Source: Schizophyllum amplum (lineage: Eukaryota > Basidiomycota > Agaricomycetes > Agaricales > Schizophyllaceae). From it: a stretch of 64,000 bases of DNA. The notes beneath the pieces are model-generated. The model did not search any database and had not been told where the DNA came from. It was given only the letters and a program-made list of their open reading frames with translations. The DNA is taken from positions 1-64,000 of the forward strand of contig VDMD01000071.1 in the NCBI GenBank assembly GCA_007026445.1. The letters run 5' to 3'. The translations under genes and the position numbers were made by a program. Below, piece after piece: positions 23,764 through 35,100 of this stretch; the stretch's first letter is position 1; the number at the start of each line of letters is the position of its first letter.

Positions 23764-24034
23764 AGGCAGGGATTGGATTCTGCGTGTCGCCTTGCATAAC
23801 AAACCACCGACTGCATGGATGGGGGCTGCTGGAACATGCAGGGTGATGGCATCCAACGCGCGGGACATATGCTTGGAGAAGGGTTGACATGACTGCAACT
23901 AGCAAGAAACTCCAGCTGCTACTCAGCGATGGTCACGGTATGGGGCTGATGCCAAAGCAGACCATTGGAGCCAAGATAAGGCTTAGGCACAAGAGCCAGA
24001 TCTGGCAGGTGAGATAGGCGTGATAAGCTGATTG

Positions 24035-24266
24035 CCAGTGACTTGAAATGCGTGAGCGAAAGCACTAGGGACTTCTCTACGCGCGTGATTGAAGGCACTA
24101 GTGACTCTCGAACGCGTGATTGAAAGCACTATCGTGACTCTCGAATGCGTGATTGAAGGCACTATCGTGACTCTCGAATGCGTGAGCTCACGCATTGCAG
24201 ACTGACTCTCGATTGCGTGAAGGGGGCCTGCTAGTGAGTCAGTCGCCCTGGGTTTTGTCCAAGATC
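24035..24266. other. terminal and subterminal repeats of an unidentified DNA transposon
   Basis: Several near-copies of a unit GACTCTCGAATGCGTGATTG, about 29 bp apart, run up to 24200. They end in CCTGGGTTTTGTCC followed by AAGATC at 24266, exactly where the coding sequence of the next gene begins. A very similar terminus (…CCTGGGTTTTGTCCAGAATC) with CACGCG-rich subterminal repeats lies at 59162-59589, bordering a paralogue. I read both as ends of the same transposon family inserted in these genes. Confidence 0.6.
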
Positions 24267-27200
24267 TACAACCATAACCTCGATGTGCATGTACCCACGC
24301 CCCGAGATGTCGACCGGATAGCCAACGCACTGAAGCAGGGTACGGTCTGCCACGGCAAGGACGGGACCGTTATTGCCATTGCCGCAATTGCTGACGACGA
24401 GCACTACGCGCCTGTTCCCATCCTGCTCTCGCCGTCGTGCAAGAAGGAGACTGGAGACGAGCTTGCCAAGTGGCTCTGTGAGGTCGTTGATGTTTGGGAG
24501 GAACACGAGTACGGGAAGCGACTTCACGGCCCTATCCGTACCGTAGCAAGCGACGGAGAGTCGTCGTTTCGTGCCGCCCGCTTCAAGCTCTGTATGACGG
24601 AGTCTCTCGATACCTCGGAACCACTCGGCGAGCTGCTATCCTCGCTTGTCGGACTCAATCTTCAGACGGGACCTCGGGGTCTGCTAGGGACGTGTGACCC
24701 CAAGCATGTCATAAAGCGTATGTCCCCCGGCAGTTATTTCTTTTATGACCAGATGCTAACTATGTGGGATAGGTTTTGCAACCTGGCTACGAAGTCCGAC
24801 CGGCCTCCTTGTCGGGAAAACCACACTCATGCCTGGCGATTTCTTGCGTGCGCTCGCGCGTCTGCCTCACATGACGGAGGAGAAAGCGCGACACCTCATG
24901 GACCCTGCAGACAAGCAGAACGTTCCGAAGGCTGTCTCTCTCATCCAAGCGCTACTTGAGATTGAGGAGAAGGCTGAGCCTCCCACAAACCCCGCCGAGG
25001 CTCACCGTCATTCCCTCGTGATATTCGTGGCAAAGACGCTTGGCTTCTTCGTCAGACCATTCATCGACTTGAACATGGACTTGGCCGAGCAAGTTCGCTC
25101 ACATTCGACGTACACGCACCTAGTCTCAGCAATGCAGCTCAAGCATGGGCTGGGATTTCTCACCGGCGCGCTCCTGGCCGACTCACTCGCCATCGTCAAG
25201 GATGAGATGCATCAGATTGCGCGTCTCCAGCTCCTCGACCGCAAAATTCGCTATTTCTTCATCCTGGTCGGCACGGACCGCCTCGAGGTCCTCTTCTCGA
25301 ACGTGCGCACCCAGGACCACAGCCGCAACTTCGATGCCCTTCAGCTCGTACAGAAGCTCAGCATCGGAGCTGAGGTTGGCGCTATTCTCGAACGCAATCC
25401 AGACATCGACCCCGGTCACAAGCGCCTGAACGTCAGCGACACGATGGGCGTCGACCACGTCAACCCGATATCCGTGACGGGCGAGGTCAGCGTTGGGAGT
25501 GTCAACCTTCGGCGCGAGTGGCCGGGGGGAGGGGAAGATGCAAATGACCTGCTTGTCCAGTACCTTGGGCCCGACGCTCGCGTAGATTTCAAACCAATCT
25601 TCAAACAGAATAGTGGCGACTTCCTGCGTCTCAATGGAAAGGACTACGTTGGATCGCGTTGGACCGCAGATGATGCTCGCTCGGAGTCCACAGAAGTCGA
25701 CAAGGATTCAACCCATCCATCCCCATCTGACCCCGCCCCTCACTCTATTGCACTCGAGTCGTCGGATTCCGGCAGCTCAGTCGATCTCGAAGACCTTCCC
25801 GAAGGCATGGATATCGAGGATTACCTCACCGCTGAGGAACTCGATGCGAACGATGTCTCGCCTCCTGGTAGCCGCCAGGATCGGCTCTTCTACAACGTCG
25901 ACGGGCGAAAATTTTACAAAGCGAGCTACATTGCTGCGAAGCTGACCCCAGAGCATGCGCGCAAAGTAACTCTTCGTCCTCTACGTGCTCGAGGTGTGAC
26001 AGTAGAGCAGTCATTGCGGCGCGGGGATTCACGCGCGCTGAATCTCACCGACAATGATGGGAGCAGTCAGCTGAAGACGGGGGACCTCGTTGCAACGCTC
26101 GTGCACATTGAGAAGACAGTCTGTCTAGCTGTCCTCGAAGTTCGAGGCATGACCATGGGTTCGGCAAAGCGCTCCGTGGACGCTATACCCATACAGGACC
26201 TCACGCGCACTGCCGCTGACCGAGTCGTCACCATCACCGGCCAGATATTGGACCTGGAGGCATACAGCAGCGAGGACGCTCACTCGCTCGAACCGCTTAC
26301 GAGCTGGCGGTGGTCGGGAGAGTTTGTGCGGTTCAACTCCCCTCGCAGTGCCACTGCAATTGCGACGCAGAAACAGTTCATGCTGCAGGTCCCGGCACCG
26401 TCATTCGTATCCTGTCGCCCCTTATTGTCCCTGCGTCATCGGACATCACGACAACTGTGCCAGTCGTTGAAGATGACCAGCCTCTTTCCGACTCTGGTGA
26501 ACCGAGAACCAACCACGACACGCCGGCGGACGTGCATCGCCCACCGGCGCTTACTGTCACATGGTCATTTCCATCGTCTGACCTAGACGACGCACTTCTG
26601 GACATGTGGTCGTCTCTGACGTCGGACTCCAAGGACATCTTCAGCAATCTTCAGCTAATTCCCTCTCTCTCCAATGTCGAATTGCCTTACCGGGATTGCT
26701 CAAGTGGGTGCTCTACTTGCAAACTAGCTGGATTTGTATCAACTGACTCATATTAGACGACCAGGCCAAGTTTGTCGTTGCGGCGGAGGACATGCCCGCG
26801 CACGCCAGTGTTGTCAAGAAGCCCGGGAGTACAGTGGTACCCTGCAAGCTCTGTGACGCACATATCAAGATCAACGGAATGCGCAGACATGTCGGAGAGC
26901 ATATATTACGCTCTCTGTACGACGTGCCAGACTCTAGGCTGACAGCGCCCAACGAAACGGTGAGCAGCTCAAATGTGGCAAATGTTTGGGTGAATTCTGT
27001 TACTGATCTCGAGCAGCCTTTCGTAAATCCGTGCGGGTGGTGCGGACTTGAAGACTGCACGACACAGATCGTCTCCCGAAAGGGCAAGGCGGACACAATC
27101 ATCTCGAGCTGCGAGTACCACTACGAGCGCATGCAATACGAGGCCGCGAAGCGATTCAGCCCCGCATCACCGTGCACCAACGTCCCCCTTCATTACCCTC

Positions 27201-27376
27201 TCTGCACTCTCTCGCTCTCGGGACAGCGGAGAACGATATGGAAGTACAATGCACTCTTTCATTTCGCTACAGAGCATATCGTACGGGCGGAGGATGGCAG
27301 TGACGAGTTTCCACAAGTTCCAGACGAGTTTTTAGTTGCCACATTCATTACTACACAGGAGGCGACGTGCATGGGT
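24267..27376 (+). pseudogene. C-terminal part of a large RNase-H-like transposon protein (gene B)
   Basis: This is a truncated copy of a repetitive Agaricomycete protein family. Its N-terminus is replaced by a transposon end at 24266 and its last about 64 codons lie at 4422-4618. An intron at 24718-24772 joins ...DPKHVIK to RFATWL...; later introns lie near 26.72 and 26.96-27.02 kb. Visible landmarks are TVASDGESSF (candidate second catalytic Asp), LMDPADKQNVPKAVSLIQ, and GTDRLEVLFSNVRTQDHSRN (candidate Glu, reminiscent of the P-element/THAP9 GTDxLExxFxxxR motif). A C2H2-like finger, CKLCDAHIKINGMRRHVGEH, and a Cys/His cluster CGWCGLEDC ... SPCTNVPLHYPLC follow. A frame change near 26390-26400 looks like a small indel. 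The first catalytic Asp would be in the missing N-half. It is not functional as it stands. Confidence 0.75.
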
Positions 27377-27839
27377 TAAGGCTCCAACCATATAAATTAA
27401 TTACCATATATATACGGTTTTTACCGTATAGAATTACTCTCTAATTAGTGGTCTTGTTGTACTGGGTAACTATATAGTATACTATATAGTAAACAGATCT
27501 CTCAGATGTTAGATATGTTGTTCTTTTCAGTCGAGGATGCAGAGGGATTGTGTTTCAGAGCAAGGGAGCACCGGCGCACCTTCCTTTTTCGTGCACCCTG
27601 GCCTGGGCGCACGTAAAAGGCAACAGCTTGGACATTGTGTCACATCACATTGTCACACGGCGAGTGCCGACACTGCCGAGTGCTGCAGCCTGTGTTCTCA
27701 GAGTCGGCTGATGAATGAACAATGGAGAGCTGGACAATATGAAAGACTTGGTAGATAGTAGCTCGCTCCCACCACAGCTTCCCTCAGAAATTGCTGGAAC
27801 ATGGGGGGAACGCCGCACGCGCTTATGTCAGCACAACGG

Positions 27840-27861
27840 AATTGACCGCGCGCGGTCAATT
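27840..27861. promoter_or_regulatory. 22-bp perfect palindrome upstream of hAT transposase (copy 2)
   Basis: The sequence is the same as the site at 8702-8723. It sits about 100 bp before the transposase ATG and is symmetric around CGCGCGCG. Confidence 0.4.
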
Positions 27862-27962
27862 TCGTCGTGCCTTGACATCCGGATCTAGCGTGGAATTCAC
27901 ACGGTCGTGGGATGCTGGGCGAGAATTTCTCAATGCGTCAAGTTCTGTTGTTCTTCTACACA

Positions 27963-30900
27963 ATGGCGTCCTCAGAGGAGCAGCAAGCTCGTCAAGACAT
28001 AGCTCAAGATATCAAAAGCCTTGTAAAACGCCTTCCGAGCAGTATTCCAAGTGCAGAGAAGTCCGGCAAGATATACAAGATAATCACTGGCCCACAAAAG
28101 GAGTCTGCATGGATGACCTTCAACAGTCGATTCGATGTGTTGTTCGGCGAGGATTGCCGTGATGCAGAGGGGAACCTCTTGAACATAGAGAGGGGGCGAT
28201 TTGGGATGGACGCCGTCAGCAACTATGTCGCCCGCACGGTCGTAGCGCAGGGAATGCTTCATGTGCCCATGATGATCAAGCTTGAGCGCTTGAAGACGGC
28301 GCTGCAGCTTCTAGTGTGCGTCATCCATTGTAGATTGAAGAATATATACTAACATATTGTGATAGCAATGGACCTCTGCCACCGCCACCGCCAATGACGA
28401 CGACGACGACGACGTCCAGAGATCCAGCGAATGATGGCTCCCTTCCTACCATCCCCGACAACGACAATGGAAACCCCTCCGCAGTAGCACCTACGAAGAG
28501 GCGTGTTCCTGATGAGAAGAAGCTCGCAGAGAAGGCACTGCGATCGTTCGGCGTCGGTGCGCTGGCGGAGCACATCCTTCCACCCAATGGTATGCCATCT
28601 TCGATCGAAGGAGCGCCGCGTGTCTGACAGTGGTACAGATCCTCAGCTACCGGGAGACTCAAAGAAAGATAAGAGTTACGCACCTCCGAAGGATACGAGC
28701 GAGTCCGAGGACTCGAATGGCGACGCTATGCTGGTGGTGGACGAGCTGGGAAACGAGATTGTTGACAGCCCTAAAAAGGCGAACAAGGTGAGCATTTTCT
28801 GCAGTCTAACTTGCGCATCACTCACCGCCAGATGTAGCGCAAGTCCGTCAAGTCACCGAGCTGCTCGAGCGACGCAGTGGACGACTCGGACGTGGACTCC
28901 CTCATCAAGGAAGCGCAGGCGTCAATCAAGGGGAAGGGACAGCCCAGCGGGCGGAAGGCGAGGAAGCCGGAAACGCGGACAAGTGCTAAAGGAAAGCAGG
29001 GAAAGAAGGAGGTGAGTAGTCTGTTCCAGACGCCCACACTATCACTCACCGGCGTGTAGACAAAGAACCGCGCGAAGCGCAGGAAGTCTGGGAAGGGGAA
29101 GGACAGGGAGGCTGTTGAGCTGAGTAGTAGCGAATCGGAGTCGGATGGGGAGGGCGCTTTGCGTGATGTTGAAAAGCGCGAGGCGGAGCGGCGGCCAGTG
29201 GGAGTGCGAGGTCCCAAGAATCAGACCCGGCAGCACTGGCATGATCCGAAGGCCATCCAAGACGCGGACAAGGGCGATCGTTGGCTGTTCAAGTGCAGGT
29301 TCTGCTCGCAGTTAGTCCATTTGTTTCTTTTCACGAAATCGGCACTCACCTCATCCCTAGAAGCCGTACCGTCGCCCGCAAAGTTGGAAAGGACGTGGCG
29401 TTCGATGACGAGCCGATCAAGCCCCAGTTGTCCAATCTTGCGACCCATACGCGCGAGCACAAGGCAGAGATCGATGCCGGTACGGCAGCGGCGAGTGCAG
29501 ATGGCGAGACGCGTTCAGGGGACATGGGGTACACGCTCAAGAGCAAGGAGCTGATGGCGACCTATGTTTCGGACGGATGGCTCAATCCAGCCGTTCTTCC
29601 CACGCAGAACGGCTTCACGCGCGTCTTTGCTGGCTACATTCTCGAGGCTGGGCTTCCATTTACAACTGGCGAGCAGCCCGCTTGCAAGAGGCTCTTCAAG
29701 TACATCCGGTGCAACTTCTCGCTCCCCTCCGATACCGCTGTTCGTAATCAAGTCGCGCGGCTATTCATAGATCTCAACGACGCAGTCGTTCGCGAACTTG
29801 CAGTGCGTCTCTCGCACAATACCTCACCTTGCTCTACTAATATCTAGTCATAGTCTGTCAAGTCCAAGATCGCTTGCTCGACAGACACCTGGACGAACGC
29901 CGGCATGGTCTTTTCGTTCGCGGGCACGATTGCGCACTGGATCGACGACGATTGGCGCATGATCGAGCGCCTTGTTGACTTTCGGCACCTCGAGGGTGAT
30001 GAGCATACTGGCAAGGGAGGCGCCAAGTCCCTCTGGTCATCGCTCAAGCGGATGGGCTGTGCGCATAAGATATGTTTGCCACATTTCTTTCTGTCGTTCA
30101 TGCGCCTGACAATCCTTCACCTCATAGCCCTTGCACTCGACAACGTATCCTCTAACGATGTTCTCTGCCGCTACATCGCCCGCCTACTCATGAGCCGTTA
30201 CGGCATCCCTTTCAACGCCGACAACGCTCAGATTCGATGTATCGCCCATGTCGTCAATCTTGTCGTCCAGAAGATACTGGCTGTTCTGAAGGAGGTTGAT
30301 GCTGATCCAGACGCGCAAGATTACTACGAGCTTTTCTTGAAGCACTTTCCCATCCACTTCTCGTACGACGACGACGAGGACTTACGGGAATGGGAGGCAG
30401 AGGGGGATGATGGCGACGAGGGAGATGATGATGATGTCGAGGTCATCGACATGTCTGCTGTCCAGGATGAGGATGAGGAGGAGTTTGACGATGAGGAGGA
30501 GGAGGAGGAGAACCTCACTGCGCTTGAGAAGGTGAGTAAGAGTGTTGCCTGTCTGGTATCCTCTGACATCATTCTATAGCTTCGGACTGCATGCAAGAAG
30601 ATTGTCAGCACACCCCAGAGCCGTGCCGCATTTCGCAGTGCTGCACAAAAGGAACTGCGGGGTCAGATGACCGCGGGGCAGACACCAACTCCCCTTGCGC
30701 GACTGATGGTCGTGCGAGACATGAAGGTTCGCTGGAACTCTACGCAGGCCATGATGGAGCGTGGCCTCCTCATTGGCAAGGTATGTTGCATGAATGCATA
30801 TTGATGGCTGTTTGCTAACGCGTGCGCTATAGGCTATCGATTCGTGGGTCATCTCGCATGATCAATATCGTCACCTGCTCCTCGGCAAGAAAGAGTGGGG

Positions 30901-31840
30901 GACGTTGAAGAAGCTCAACTCTATCTTACAGGTGGGTATCTTCTTTCATGCTATAGCCTGCTGTTGAGCCTTGACTCTACTATAGATCTTCACTAAGGTC
31001 ACGAAGACTATGTCCCGGGCGAGTACACCTACACTCCCGTGGACGATTCCCATGTATGAGCATATGCGCAAAAACCTCGAAGAGCACATCAACGATACCT
31101 CACTGGACGAGAGTCTACGCGAGGCTTGCGCTGCTGGTCATCAGAAGCTGATGGAGTACTACACTATTGTCAAGAAATCTCAGCACACCATACTCGCTAC
31201 TGGTTCGTCTTTTCTCTCTCTCCAAATCCCTTCGCTCATTGTTTCCTACAGTATTGCACCCCGGTCTACGTGCGAACTGGTTCAAAAACCTGAGCACCGA
31301 CGACTATAATGGTGCTTGCACCCTCTTTCGGCATGTCTTTGACGAGTACGCTCGAGACCATGTGCCCGCGACAGCACCCCTTCCATCAGATGTGCTCGTC
31401 GATGATGACTACAGCTTCCTTGCGACTGTAGGGGCACTTCCTGACCCTATCGCTTCCGAACGCGCATCTTCCCGCTCGGAAGCCGACCGATGGTTGGCTG
31501 GTGAGGGAGGCGCAGGTAATCTCAATTTTCCTTTAATGTGGTACAAGGTGTGTGATAGGCTTTTGTCTGGTGTTTATACTGACAATTTTTACCCTTATAG
31601 GAGCATGCCCATGAATTTGTGATTGTTGCACGCATGGCAAGGGACTTTTTAGCCATCCCTGGCACATCTGTGGCTGTCGAGCGTCTATTCTCGAAGTCAC
31701 GCCACATCTGCAGGGATACTCGCTCTTCGTTCCGAGCTGGGACTATCACACAGTTGGTATGCTCAAAGAAGTGGTTAGAGAACGAGGCAATGTGGTATGA
31801 GGTAGTGGAGCGTCGGGTCAGCAAGAAATCCTCAAAATAA
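27963..31840 (+). CDS. hAT family transposase (copy 2)
   Basis: The start MASSEEQQARQDIAQDIKSL at 27963 fits a first exon ending at a GTGCGT donor near 28317; the next exon begins NGPLPPPPPM followed by a Thr run. Domains are as in copy 1: BED finger, split RNase-H-like core with STDTWTN and ALDNVSSN, acidic insertion, and the dimerisation block with SVAVERLFSKSRHI near the C-terminus, ending ...RVSKKSSK. The one residue difference seen is Ser for Thr at the end of the Thr run. Both copies look coding-competent. Confidence 0.9.
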
Positions 31841-32104
31841 TCTACCATATATACCATATAACTACTATATATATACCGTATACTTACTCTATACTGTCTA
31901 ATTACCCAATTTTTCAGTAAATAGTTTATATGGTTGGAGCCTTATGCTCCATTGCACTAGTGTATTTGCAACGATCATGGGGCCGTAGTGATGCGGCTAT
32001 ACTGTTTCCGAAGACGCAGTGGAAAACGGACGTGTGGTGAGCACTCTCCTTTCTCTGTCCATCTGCACTCACTCAGTACTCTCTCAACACCCTCATGCAC
32101 TGCA

Positions 32105-35100
32105 ATGAGTGAGAAGGACGACAATGGCATCAAATCCAGGCTCCGTCCTCGAGAAGGCCTTAAAAAGCCATCGCCTCCTGATGCAACTGTGTCAATGGCT
32201 CAGTTTGCGCGCCGATCCTCTTCCTCGTCGGCAGCTCTATCTCCTGCCATAGATCCACACGCATCTTTGACCACATCGCGCACCAGGTCAAGGCCACCCT
32301 CCAGCCGTCGTACGACATCTGTATTAGGTTCTGGATTTTTTCCTCCCCATCACCAAGCAAGTCCTGCCGCTCTAAACAGCGGTGTCTCGCTGCTAGAAGA
32401 GGACCGGCCTGCATCTAGCACGAACACACCCATGGATATCGATGAAGCTCTACCTACTCCAAGTGCAGAGGACCTGTCTGCCCAAGCTCACTATATGCAA
32501 ACACCCGATCACTTTCCCAATGAGCGTGCCGCCACAGAGGTCCCTGATATAGCTGGTAAATCCTTCTCACATGGGTGCAGGATATATCTCTGACCATTCA
32601 CCTTATGCTGTTACCCTATAGTAATACATACGGACTACTGTCGAGCATGGTGTTGCAACACATATGACGAGGTCGTCGGGGCCGGCAAATTCCGTTCTGG
32701 CTGCTAGGTAGGGGTTCGGGGGCCTGCCGGAAACGCTGGGGGGCTCGGAAGCTGGCCCGGCTCGGGGCTGCTGGCTCGCCGGGACCCCTGCGATCGATTC
32801 CAGGCCCCCCGAACCAGTTCCTGCTCGGAACTCGCCGAATTACTGAATTTGGCTCGGCTGCGCGTTGCTTTCGGGGCTTGCCGGTGGCCGTGGGTGCCAT
32901 TCAAGAACGTACATACAGTCAATACCCCTCCTCGTCGGACGCATCGTCATCACCGTTGCTACCCTCCACTTCGTCCTCCTCATCTGCATGACCCTCATCA
33001 ACCTCGTCGTCCTCTAGCTCGCCTCCTTCAGCAGCGATCTCCTCCTCTTCCAGCGCCGCCCGGAGCGCCTGCGCCTCCTCCTCGCTTATCCCTGATCGTG
33101 CCTGCAGGCCGGTCCAAAGAGTAGCGAAGCGCTCCTTGAGCTGCCGATACGATTCGGCTTGTCCTCGTGCATAGGCGCGTGCACCCTCGCCCAAAGCACC
33201 ATTGCGAACGTCGCCCTGCTCGCGCTGGTCCCACTGAGCCGCCGTCGTCTCCAGCGAGACTAGGGTCCGCCGCATTTCTTCCTGTAGAAGAAAGACCTCT
33301 TCCTCCCAACGACAAACACGTGAGAAAGCCTTGCAATACTCGACTTTGACACCTAGGAAAAGGTAAGCTTTGCATGCAAGGAATCAGTCAAGAAAATGCA
33401 CTAACCTTGATAGACGGCACCGTCACCGCCCTCGACTTCCAAGCCTTTCCATATCCAGGACACGGTCCTCCTACCCTCGCCCGTTGCATCCCTGCAGTGT
33501 TGCAGATGGCCACCCGCAGCCGCGCCCGGTTGGTCAGCACCACCCTCGTCGATCGAGCCGTGCGCACGCTTTTGTCCTCGGGTGCGCGTGTCGTCGGGGT
33601 CATCCAGACAGCGGACGTCCTTGCCGCGATCAAGCGCAGGCCAGGCGACCTTCGATTCGTCACCATCCGAGAGTCGCACAAGCGCCCGTCGCGCGTCAAT
33701 GTACTTCTGCACGAAGACGTCGATCTTCTCATCGTTCTTCTTCAAGATTGTGCGTGCTCGGGTCGTCGCGTTCTGTGCGCGTACATTGCTGTTTTTGTAA
33801 GTAAGCAAGCGCGACTTGATGAGGAGCCCGCTACGAATGCCGACAACCGACGTCTGGCACTGCCCGTTCCGCAGACGTTCTTCGATGCTGACGACGCCAT
33901 CGAGGCAAGTGGCACGCTCATGCTGCGGGAGCGCGGAGGGGGGAAAGAGTGGTTGGTCTTCAATACGTGCAGGTGCGTCGCCAGGGGGCGCAAGGGAGTT
34001 CTTGACCGCCGCGGGCGTGTAGATGGCCTGAACACTCTGTAATCTTGATATTGCCCTTGCTAGTTTTGTTCTTTGGCGCGCGAGGTCGGTCTGTTGCGTA
34101 GTTGTCGTGAACTTGTTTGACGCAACTGCCAGTCGAAGAGCTCGCCTACTTACATTAGTATACGAAGACGCCGTGGGGCTGGAGTACTCACTGTTCGCCC
34201 TCGATATCCAACAGCGCCAGGACGAAGGCGCTAGCGGACATCTCATGCCGGCTGTTCAGGCCCTCTCTCGCACGAACTTCGTCCTCCGTTGCGAGCTCAA
34301 GTGCCACGTCAGCCTCTGTGACACCTGTGCAGTAGTCAGCATTCAACAGTCTATCAAGTGACGAGGAATGCCAACGTACCATGTTTGGGTGGTTCGAAAG
34401 GGTTGGGCTGCGAGTTATCGCTCTCGAACGCGATGACGGCAGTCTCCCACGCGCCAGCGTGCTCGCTCTGCCCTTCCCGAAACTCTCTCAGCTCCGCCTT
34501 TTGAACCGCGAGCTCCGCAAGTGCATCAACCAGGCGTCGACGGAGCAGGGGCCCTAGACCGATTTTCCGGCAGAAATTCCAGAACCCGCCATGGTCGTTT
34601 AGCGTGTCGGACGCGCTGCCTGGCCCCATGACCCGCAGACTCGTACCCAAGGCGCCGAGAGCTGCCCAAGGGCGTTCGACACCCTCGCCGTCAGTTCGCC
34701 CACAGCCGCAGGTGAAGTTGAAGTTAAAAAATAGCTGACAGAGCAGCTTATGGCCGTGGATATGCAATTTGGGGATAACGAATCGGATTCTACTGCCGTC
34801 GATGTTGACTCGAAACCCCGGAGGGAGCGTGTAGCTGGTGAGGCGCTCGGCTAGGTGCTTCGAGTATTGGCAACATATATCGTACGATAGAACGATATAC
34901 AGGTCCTCCGAATGGTGGCGCAGAAGGGAGGCTAGCGCGTAATCCGTATTTGCATAGCTAGTCATACACGTCAGCCTGCGGGCGACGTACCCCAATGCCG
35001 CCGTACTCACCGTTCGCCCACTTGCGTCGGAACAATTCCATTTGGCTGCACAAACTCATGTCGCGCGCAAAGCCCAAGCATCTTCCCCGTCTCCGCGTAC

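Larger units (their letters stand above)
9187..27376. other. 18.2-kb segment inverted between two hAT copies
   Basis: The left edge of the segment reads ATGGAGCA and the right edge reads GCATGGGT. Outside the hAT copies the abutting octamers are ACCCATGC (4611-4618) and TGCTCCAT (31945-31952). Reversing the segment restores ACCCATGC on both sides of copy 1 and TGCTCCAT on both sides of copy 2, both perfect 8-bp hAT target duplications. It also rejoins the split gene in frame. The current orientation is therefore derived, by recombination between the inverted hAT copies. Confidence 0.93.
27377..31944 (+). mobile_element. hAT transposon copy 2 (complete, 4568 bp)
   Basis: The terminal repeats and length are the same as copy 1 but the orientation is plus. 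The left flank is GCATGGGT and the right flank is TGCTCCAT. Neither octamer repeats on the other side, yet each is the reverse complement of the octamer beside the corresponding end of copy 1. The near identity of the copies implies recent transposition or gene conversion. Confidence 0.95.

Noticed and set aside
24030..24230. CRISPR-like array because of regularly spaced short repeats
   Set aside because: The spacers are near identical and the context is eukaryotic; these are transposon subterminal repeats.
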